NCBI RefSeq assembly: GCF_024614185.1
Contig: NZ_JAHTLF010000018.1
Span: 407,821 to 471,820 of the forward strand
Reading direction: 5' to 3'
Source of the DNA: Nocardioides carbamazepini
Lineage (GTDB): Bacteria; Actinomycetota; Actinomycetes; Propionibacteriales; Nocardioidaceae
DNA: 64,000 nt
Position 1 is the first letter of the stretch. Every line of letters begins with the position of its first letter. A program made the translations under genes and the position numbers. This document shows positions 45,303 through 51,779 of the stretch, piece after piece. The notes under the pieces were generated by a model, which made no database searches, was not told the origin of the DNA, and saw only the letters and a list, made by a program, of their open reading frames with translations.

Positions 45303-46864
45303 CGGCCCACCAGTTCCTGCCGGATGCGGCGATAGAGCTCCACTAGACTTGCGTCAGGGCTCGTCGCGAATTCGACGAGTGCATCGCAGTACTGACCGAG
45401 CCATGACTCGACGCCGGGCTCCGTGAGGGTGTCGGGGCGGTAGCTAGCCAGAAGGTCTCCGGCTCCCGACGGCATGGGCGTCAACGCCACATCGAGTGGA
45501 CGTCTGACGGTGGTGTCGGACGCCACCTCAGCCAGTGTTGCGGTCACCTCCCCGAGCCGCGTCATAGGCCTTGCGAGCCCCGGAGCATCCTGCAGCGAGA
45601 ACTTTACATCCAGATAGTCGGGGTTACCCGATCGGTCGACCAATTGCTCCATGTGGATCTCCGCGTGGGAAGCCGAGCGTGTCCACCAGTCAGCGCAATA
45701 CTCGATCAGCTCGCGCGGACTCGCCATGAGCCCCCGCACGCGGGTGAGGCGACCGTTGGCCACGTATCCCACGGTGTTCGCAAGCTCGGGGAGATAGCGA
45801 CTTGCCGTGGACGTTCCGATCACGACATCGTCAGAGACTTTGGCAGCTTGAAGTGTGACGGCGAAAGCTGCCAAGTAGATAGCAAACGGGGTCACTCCCA
45901 GCCGACGGGCACACAGCGCCACCGACTCAACCACTCTCTCGTCGATCTCCTTGCGCACGAACGCCGCGGCATAAGATGGGGCTTCTCGCCGGGGTGCACG
46001 TAGCGGTGCGACCCACTCGGACGGGCCGACGTAGCCGGCCAGTTCGCTGAGCCACCATTGCCAACCTGCCTGTGTTTCATCCGCGTCGGCGAGCGATCGC
46101 TGCCAGCGCGCATAGTCGCTGTAAAGCAGGCGCGCACCCCCGACGCCTTCGGCTGCGGGGCGCCCGTCATCGATTTGACGTGCATACGCCTCCTCCAGAC
46201 ACCGAAGCAGGACATCCAAAGACCAGCCGTCGAAGATGACGTGGCTTACCCGAATCACCAGTCGTTGAGACACCGGCCCGGCGTGATCACGCAGATGGAT
46301 CCCGAACAGGTCTTGGCACAGAACTCCGGCGCTCGCTGCTGTGCGCCCAAAGCCGGCTTCATGGGCCGCGAGTACTTCTTGAAAGTAGCCCACCTGTTGG
46401 TCGTGTCCGAGACGGGTGCGAAGTGCCGGCTGCAGTTCCGCGGCCGTCTCCAGCGCGGCGGCGAGCCGATTCGCTTCTATCCGCTCGCTGAGGTCGAAGA
46501 CCCATTCAAGGTCATAGTTTAGGCCCTTGCCGGCACCTTCGAGCAATCGCAGCATCGACTCCTGTTGAAGAGACACAGGATGCCGGCCCTCGCTCGAGGT
46601 GGCGCGAGTGTCGATGGCGACCTGCCCGTCTGGCCTAGGCAGCTCGGCAACGAAGTGGACGAAGACCGGGTGCTCCATGACGTACTTCAGGTTGATGGCG
46701 ACACCGAGTTTCGAGCCGATGGCAGCGACCATCTCCATGGCGAGGATAGAGAAACCGCCCAACTCGAAGAAGTTGTCATCGGCGTGAATCTCCTCATAGC
46801 CAAGGAGATCAGCCCAGATCTCCGCAACGGGCACGGTGTATAGGCTTGTGTTTGTCACTTCCAT
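45299..46864 (-). CDS. NRPS carrier-condensation didomain protein
   Basis: 521 residues from the ATG after GAGGAG. Residues about 8-78 are a peptidyl carrier domain with the phosphopantetheine serine in DNFFELGGFSI (Ser39). Residues about 92-515 are a condensation domain; its active-site motif reads S207-H208-V-I-F-D212-G213, keeping the catalytic second histidine and DG but replacing the first histidine. The order PCP-C with no adenylation or thioesterase domain is unusual; the partner A domain is encoded next. It probably joins or releases the threonyl unit to an amine or alcohol acceptor. Confidence 0.88.
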   Translation of the reverse strand: MEVTNTSLYTVPVAEIWADLLGYEEIHADDNFFELGGFSILAMEMVAAIGSKLGVAINLKYVMEHPVFVHFVAELPRPDGQVAIDTRATSSEGRHPVSLQQESMLRLLEGAGKGLNYDLEWVFDLSERIEANRLAAALETAAELQPALRTRLGHDQQVGYFQEVLAAHEAGFGRTAASAGVLCQDLFGIHLRDHAGPVSQRLVIRVSHVIFDGWSLDVLLRCLEEAYARQIDDGRPAAEGVGGARLLYSDYARWQRSLADADETQAGWQWWLSELAGYVGPSEWVAPLRAPRREAPSYAAAFVRKEIDERVVESVALCARRLGVTPFAIYLAAFAVTLQAAKVSDDVVIGTSTASRYLPELANTVGYVANGRLTRVRGLMASPRELIEYCADWWTRSASHAEIHMEQLVDRSGNPDYLDVKFSLQDAPGLARPMTRLGEVTATLAEVASDTTVRRPLDVALTPMPSGAGDLLASYRPDTLTEPGVESWLGQYCDALVEFATSPDASLVELYRRIRQELVGR

Positions 46865-48063
46865 TGCAGCCGCTCCTCGATCAGATGACGTGCCGCACGA
46901 TAGGTCTCGGCGACCTGTGGATAAGTCGCACCCGCGTACCACACGGTGGCGACCCGAGCGAGGGTTCCCTGCCGATAGTCGACCGGTGAACCCGCCCTCC
47001 TATGGACCTCGACGGAGAGCACACCAGGAATCTCCTTCAGTTCACGCACCGGAACGGAACTCGCAAGTTCCGTCGCGTCCTGGGGCGGAGGAATCATCCA
47101 GTGAGCTGCCGTCTGGACCACCTTCGGCCATGGCGGCCGGGCTTGCCCAAGGGCGGCTGCCAGTGCATGGCGGACAGCCGAGGTGCCCGTGGCGATCTCG
47201 GCCAGGCGCCCGATGAATCCGCCGAGACGTGCATTGACCTCGATCACCGCCAACTTCCCGCCACGGGTCAGCTTCAGCTCCGTATGCGTCATGCCGTGAG
47301 TGATTCCTAGCGCATCCAGGGCCCGTTCAGTCATCGCGAAGAGGTCCCCCTGCACGGCGGTCGGCAACGTTGATGGAAACACGTATCCCGTCTCTCTGAA
47401 CGGGGAGGCCAAGGGCAACTTGTCCGTGATGGCCAGGTGGTGAGGTTCGCCCTCGTGGAAGATCGTCTCCACGGACACGTAGTCAGCAAGATCGTCGTGT
47501 TCGGGATGAGCCCCCGTCGGGAGGAGTTCTTCGACGATCATGGGAAACGCATCGGCCGGCAGATCTGGAAGGGCTATGTCGGGTGCACACGAGTAGGTGT
47601 GCCGACTGCCGAGGCCATCGAGGGGCTTGATGATGCACGGGCCGCCAAGGCGATCAATGATCGGGATGACCTCGCCGGGGTCCCGGGCGATCCCACATCG
47701 CACCTCGATCTGGGCCGCTGCGAGCGCGGCCCGTTGGGCTCCCTTGTCTCGCACACGGTGAGCAGTTTCCGGGCTGTGATAGGCCAGTTCGTGATGCGCC
47801 GCGACCTCGGCAGTCAGAGTCACCTTGCTTTCAGAGAAGGTGACGATGCCATCGAGATCCTCGCCTCGTTCGACTCGGCCATGTCTGACGGTGCGGCACG
47901 AGCTCATCTCGGCGAGTTGATCGCGCAGGGCAAATAGGTCTGTGTCTGCTTCATCGAAGAGGAAGACCGGGTTTGCGAGGCCCTCCGCGTTCTTCATAAC
48001 ATCGAAGACCGTGGCCGCCCCAGGACCCACCACGACGCCAAGGCTCGGCAGCACCGCGGTCAT
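46855..48063 (-). CDS. ATP-grasp ligase
   Basis: 402 residues of the carboxylate-amine/thiol ligase superfamily. The ATP-binding part is seen in DRLGGPCIIKPLDGLGSRHT, MIVEELLP, and the metal-binding KLAVIEVNARLGGFIGRLAEIATG. It would activate a carboxylate as an acyl-phosphate and join it to an amine, giving an amide or peptide bond. Such enzymes accompany small NRPS-like systems to make dipeptides or load unusual amino acids. It overlaps the didomain gene by 10 bases and its upstream neighbour by 4, so it belongs to the cluster. Confidence 0.85.
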   Translation of the reverse strand: MTAVLPSLGVVVGPGAATVFDVMKNAEGLANPVFLFDEADTDLFALRDQLAEMSSCRTVRHGRVERGEDLDGIVTFSESKVTLTAEVAAHHELAYHSPETAHRVRDKGAQRAALAAAQIEVRCGIARDPGEVIPIIDRLGGPCIIKPLDGLGSRHTYSCAPDIALPDLPADAFPMIVEELLPTGAHPEHDDLADYVSVETIFHEGEPHHLAITDKLPLASPFRETGYVFPSTLPTAVQGDLFAMTERALDALGITHGMTHTELKLTRGGKLAVIEVNARLGGFIGRLAEIATGTSAVRHALAAALGQARPPWPKVVQTAAHWMIPPPQDATELASSVPVRELKEIPGVLSVEVHRRAGSPVDYRQGTLARVATVWYAGATYPQVAETYRAARHLIEERLQWK

Positions 48064-48803
48064 CCCGCCGTCACCTCGATCCGGTCAACCACCTGCGATC
48101 GCAGCACCAAGTCGTCCATGGTGTCCACGACTCGGTACTCTGTGACTCTCACTGGCACCGCGACCCGCGCTTGGTGCGCCCGAACGATCTCGCGCAGCTG
48201 GTCATAGGCGGCGCCGCACACAGCACCGCGAAGCTGCAGAATGCCAGACAGGAGCGGTCCGATCTCGACACCCCAACGTCTTCCGAGTGTGGCCAGCCAC
48301 AGCGCCGAGGTCGTGTCGGCGGCCTGCACAGGGAAGTAGATCCGTCCCCGGTTGTAACGCCCCACCCATGGACCTCTTACTACGATCCCGACGCCCTCGG
48401 CCGGTGCGGGCGGCAAGTCTGCAAGATGGCCGTCACCGATCCCGGGCACCAGGGTGGCATGCATTCGCTCAGCGCGGAGGCGAAGGCCTTGGAACCAGAT
48501 CAAGGGAGCGACGTCGGCACGCTTGAGGTCATCGAGAAACACGCGGATGTGGGAGTGTTGGAGGAGGTCCGCAGGCAGCGGAAGAACGACAGATCGAACC
48601 GGCGGCCAGAACTCGCCTGGGGCGATGTCTGTAGGGCCGATTGGGGGCCGCTCCTCATCGCGCAGCAGCGGCAACTGCCGAGTGCGGTAGCGCTCGTCGA
48701 ACTCAAGTGCGCCGTGCCGCTCCCAAGGAAACTCCGCGTTCTGGGCTCGCAGAGCGGCCAGCGGATCGAGCAAGGGACTGAGGAACTGATCCGTTTCGTT
48801 CAC
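48060..48803 (-). CDS. unknown protein of the biosynthetic cluster
   Basis: 247 residues, no recognised family, no signal peptide or membrane helix. Features: an N-terminal stretch rich in charged/aromatic residues, a central LIWFQGLRLRAERMHATLVPG and a C-terminal VRVTEYRVVDTMDDLVLRSQ. The H-A-T within a strand and the last segment faintly recall 2H phosphoesterases, but only one HxT is evident. Four-base overlaps on both sides show it is a genuine cluster gene. It could be the tailoring or transferase enzyme the pathway still needs. Confidence 0.8.
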   Translation of the reverse strand: MNETDQFLSPLLDPLAALRAQNAEFPWERHGALEFDERYRTRQLPLLRDEERPPIGPTDIAPGEFWPPVRSVVLPLPADLLQHSHIRVFLDDLKRADVAPLIWFQGLRLRAERMHATLVPGIGDGHLADLPPAPAEGVGIVVRGPWVGRYNRGRIYFPVQAADTTSALWLATLGRRWGVEIGPLLSGILQLRGAVCGAAYDQLREIVRAHQARVAVPVRVTEYRVVDTMDDLVLRSQVVDRIEVTAG

Positions 48804-50332
48804 GATCCTGCTTCCTGATCAACGAGAAGTTGCACCTGATAGGGGCCCAGTCGTTCCGAAGCAGGCCCGTTGGACAGTAGGTCGCGGCGCCGCTTGGACC
48901 TGTGGTCACGCTGAAGGCGATCAGTCAGGTTCACCAGCACAGTGATCACCGGATTGACGCTTCGCGAGAATGCCAAGACTTGATCACTAGACGGTTGGAG
49001 CTCGAAGGGCGACGAGGGCGCGAACGCCTTCCGGTGCTCGTGGCGAACTCGTAGAAGGGAACTCATGCTCGAGAAGACCCGGGCCTCCCAGCTGTCGTCC
49101 TTCTGGAAGGATTCCGCGAGCGGTAGGCGCTTTCGCCGGTTGCCCGCTCGGGCATCGCCGTGGTTGGCGGTAAGTGCCGGGTCATAGAAGCAGCCAACGA
49201 GCGACGGCAGATAGAGCTGCGCGATGCCCGGCAGGAGCAGCGCAATCGCTTGCGCAGCCACGTGCCGGGCCACCTCAGTATCGTTGCGGTCGGCACTGGC
49301 GAGGAGATCGGCAAAGGTCCCATTGATCTCGTACGGCGCCCCGTGATCGTAGCGGACGGGCAAGCCTCGATCCTGCGCGTGCCGCACGAGTTCGTCTAAC
49401 GCATCGGCCGGCAGCGCTGGCTGATGCGGTCGAAGGTACAGCCCGTCATGGGTCGCCGTTATGTTGATCCCGGTGGCCATCCGGCTCGCCGGCAGCCGGT
49501 GGAGCCAGGCCACGAGATGACGGCTAGTCCCGCTCACGAGCGCCTGAGCGATGAGTGGCGGCAACGCATACCGGTAGACGGCGTCCGCCATTGATCTCTC
49601 GCGATAGTCCTTGCCGATGGGGAGATCGTCGTCTACCTCGGCTATGGCGAAAGCTCGGGACTCGTGCACGGCTTGAACCAGGTCCGCCGCGACACGGTAA
49701 GTGTCATCGGCATGGATGCTTAGGCCCGGTGGCTCTTTCCAAGCGAAGGCAAGGGAGTCCAACCGGATCCCGGCTGCTCCGGACGTGGCGAGGAGGTCGG
49801 CCAACTGCCGGCGAACCGCCCGTAGCGTCCCTGGGTTTTTGTAGTTCAGGTCCACCTGGTCGCGACCGTAGGTGGTCCAGTACTGAACCGAATGCCCCGC
49901 GGCGTCTCGGTATGTCGACACTGGTTCCCCCGACCGCGGTCGAGCGATCCCAGCGAGGTCCCATTCAGGGTCGACCGTGATGAACCGATTCTGATACGTG
50001 CGGTCGCCCGACAGGCAGCCCAGGAACCAAGGATGGCGGGCCGAGACGTGGTTGACCACGAAGTCCAGAACGAGTCTGGTCTCTTGGGCGAGGGCGCGAA
50101 CGTCTTCCCAGGACCCGAACATCGGGTCGACCTTGCCGTAGTCGACCACGGCGAAGCCGAAGTCAGCATCGCTGAGGTATGGGGGCAGCAGGTGCAGCGC
50201 GTCGAACGCGCCCTCCGGCAGACGCTGCAGCAGCCACCTCAGCCCCCAGAGAGCAGGCGCCGAAGAGTTGGGAGGCATCACGTGGTCGGGATATGCCTGC
50301 AGGACTACCGACGGGGCCTGTAGCCCGCTCAT
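48800..50332 (-). CDS. GH13_18 sucrose-phosphorylase-like glucosyl enzyme
   Basis: 510 residues from the ATG overlapping the cytidylyltransferase stop by 4 bases. TIM-barrel family-13 motifs: DFVVNHVSARHPWF (90-103), GIRLDSLAFAWK with the nucleophile Asp192, AIAEVDDD with acid/base Glu232, and ATHDGLYL with His295-Asp296. The sequence runs parallel to bifidobacterial sucrose phosphorylase (VDYGKVDPMFGSWEDV, YRYALPPLIAQAL). Family members transfer glucose from sucrose or a glucosyl ester to phosphate or an alcohol. In this cluster a transglucosylation role is more likely than sugar catabolism, but that is inference. Confidence 0.87.
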   Translation of the reverse strand: MSGLQAPSVVLQAYPDHVMPPNSSAPALWGLRWLLQRLPEGAFDALHLLPPYLSDADFGFAVVDYGKVDPMFGSWEDVRALAQETRLVLDFVVNHVSARHPWFLGCLSGDRTYQNRFITVDPEWDLAGIARPRSGEPVSTYRDAAGHSVQYWTTYGRDQVDLNYKNPGTLRAVRRQLADLLATSGAAGIRLDSLAFAWKEPPGLSIHADDTYRVAADLVQAVHESRAFAIAEVDDDLPIGKDYRERSMADAVYRYALPPLIAQALVSGTSRHLVAWLHRLPASRMATGINITATHDGLYLRPHQPALPADALDELVRHAQDRGLPVRYDHGAPYEINGTFADLLASADRNDTEVARHVAAQAIALLLPGIAQLYLPSLVGCFYDPALTANHGDARAGNRRKRLPLAESFQKDDSWEARVFSSMSSLLRVRHEHRKAFAPSSPFELQPSSDQVLAFSRSVNPVITVLVNLTDRLQRDHRSKRRRDLLSNGPASERLGPYQVQLLVDQEAGS

Positions 50333-51096
50333 CGCGCGGTCCTTGGCAGGAGCTCGCAGATCTCTCCGATAGTGCCGGTCCGAGAGAGGGCTTCGTAGGT
50401 GTCCAGATCGGAGGCGCAGTCTACTTCTAGCCATCCGCCGAACACAGCGACGGGCTGCACGATCAAGCCCGCCTCGATGAGCATCCCTACCCAGGAGGTG
50501 ACGTCGAGCCCATCACGCAACTGCGGGTCTAGTTGTCTCAGATGGTCGATTGCACCGCGGCCGAGACGGAAAATGCCCATGAACTGCGCCTGTACCTGGC
50601 TGTAGTCGGCAGGTCGGCCACCGATCTCGAGAACGGCTGAGCCGTCATCGGACATGATGAGGGTCTCGGCGTCTTTTAGCGGGTCCGCCATCCGAAGTGC
50701 CCAGAGTCGTCGCCAATCTGTATTGACAGGGAGCACCACATCGGCAGTGCTGGATGCCAACGCCGCGGCCAGGACCTTCGGCTCGTAGACAATGTCCCCA
50801 TAGAGTACGAGAGCCTGTGATGGCCAGTCCGCGGCGGCCAGCCCGCGCGCCAGGGTTCCGACGATATTCGTCCGTGCAGCCTCCGCGTTGCGGATGACGG
50901 GATACCCGAATGGCTCCAGTTGGTCGGCTAGCTTGCCCCCGACGAGGTGTACGTCGAGGTCACCACGGGTCGCCAAGACTTCAAGTGAGCGGTCCAACAG
51001 ACTTCGGCCTTCTAGGAGGACCAGGCACTTGAGTGCTCCCTGGGCTCTGGCACCTAGCCGGGTTCCCGAGCCGGCCGCCAGGATCAAGGTGTACAT
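50329..51096 (-). CDS. nucleotidyltransferase, probable CTP:phosphoglutamine cytidylyltransferase
   Basis: 255 residues from the ATG six bases after GGAG. N-terminal nucleotide-binding TLILAAGSGTRLG, then ALKCLVLLEGRSLLDRSLEV and the metal-binding LVLYGDIVY, typical of LicC/sugar-phosphate cytidylyltransferases. Campylobacter Cj1416, of similar size and with the same two neighbours in the same order, transfers CMP to L-glutamine phosphate (pyrophosphate released). The same reaction is proposed here from context. On its own it could be a choline-phosphate or sugar-phosphate enzyme. Overlaps the amidotransferase gene by 13 bases. Confidence 0.83.
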   Translation of the reverse strand: MYTLILAAGSGTRLGARAQGALKCLVLLEGRSLLDRSLEVLATRGDLDVHLVGGKLADQLEPFGYPVIRNAEAARTNIVGTLARGLAAADWPSQALVLYGDIVYEPKVLAAALASSTADVVLPVNTDWRRLWALRMADPLKDAETLIMSDDGSAVLEIGGRPADYSQVQAQFMGIFRLGRGAIDHLRQLDPQLRDGLDVTSWVGMLIEAGLIVQPVAVFGGWLEVDCASDLDTYEALSRTGTIGEICELLPRTAR

Positions 51097-51779
51097 GATG
51101 ACTCCGTCGTGTCGTTCGACCGGTTTCGGACTGCTGCGACAAACTGCTCGACAGGCCCCCTCGTTGCTTCCGGCCCGTTCAGCGGCCGCTCCGGATGCCA
51201 CATGACGCCCCACTCCAGGCGACCGGATGACAAGAAGGCCTCGACCACGGCTGATAGTCCTGTCCCCGTCCGCGCGGTCGCCAGCACCTGCGTGCCAGCA
51301 GCGTGGCCTGCCAAGCGGTAGGCGTGAAAGCTGTTCACCTGGGTGCGCACCATCCCGATCGCGGAGCCGGCGGCCGTGGGCACGATGTCGTGCATCCCCG
51401 ATCCGTGGCCGCTGGTGAGGGCTAGCCGCCCTCCAGCATCCGCCCAAAGCCGCTGGGCGCCGCGGCACACTCCAAGGATCGGCCGGCCGAGAGATCGCGC
51501 TTCCGCTATGAGCCTGGCCTCTGTGTCCTCCCGCTCCGCATCGACGGCGCCCGCGCCCGGTGCCACCGCCAGATCCCCGCCACCCGACAAGATCAGTCCG
51601 GCCGCTTGCCGACCGCTCTCCGTCCGCGGTGGCTCGTTCGGAATCGGACCTAGAGTGATGCCCCACGCGCGTGCGAAGTCGTACCAGCGTCTGTCGAGGG
51701 CGTCGTGAAGAACGTTGTCGGGGCCTGTTCTGAGGGCACGCTGGGTAATGAGAACCAAAGGCCATGTTGTCGTGCTCAT
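51084..51779 (-). CDS. class I glutamine amidotransferase-like hydrolase, probable gamma-glutamyl-CDP-amidate hydrolase
   Basis: 231 residues of the peptidase C26/GATase fold: GLILSGGGDL, nucleophile Cys105 in GVCRGAQR, and His195/Glu197 in WHPE complete the triad. Cj1417, its counterpart by neighbourhood, cuts gamma-glutamyl-CDP-amidate to glutamate and cytidine diphosphoramidate. A gamma-glutamyl-GABA hydrolase role is the alternative for this family, but no polyamine genes are near. Coupled to the kinase gene by a 4-base overlap. Confidence 0.85.
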   Translation of the reverse strand: MSTTTWPLVLITQRALRTGPDNVLHDALDRRWYDFARAWGITLGPIPNEPPRTESGRQAAGLILSGGGDLAVAPGAGAVDAEREDTEARLIAEARSLGRPILGVCRGAQRLWADAGGRLALTSGHGSGMHDIVPTAAGSAIGMVRTQVNSFHAYRLAGHAAGTQVLATARTGTGLSAVVEAFLSSGRLEWGVMWHPERPLNGPEATRGPVEQFVAAVRNRSNDTTESSCTP

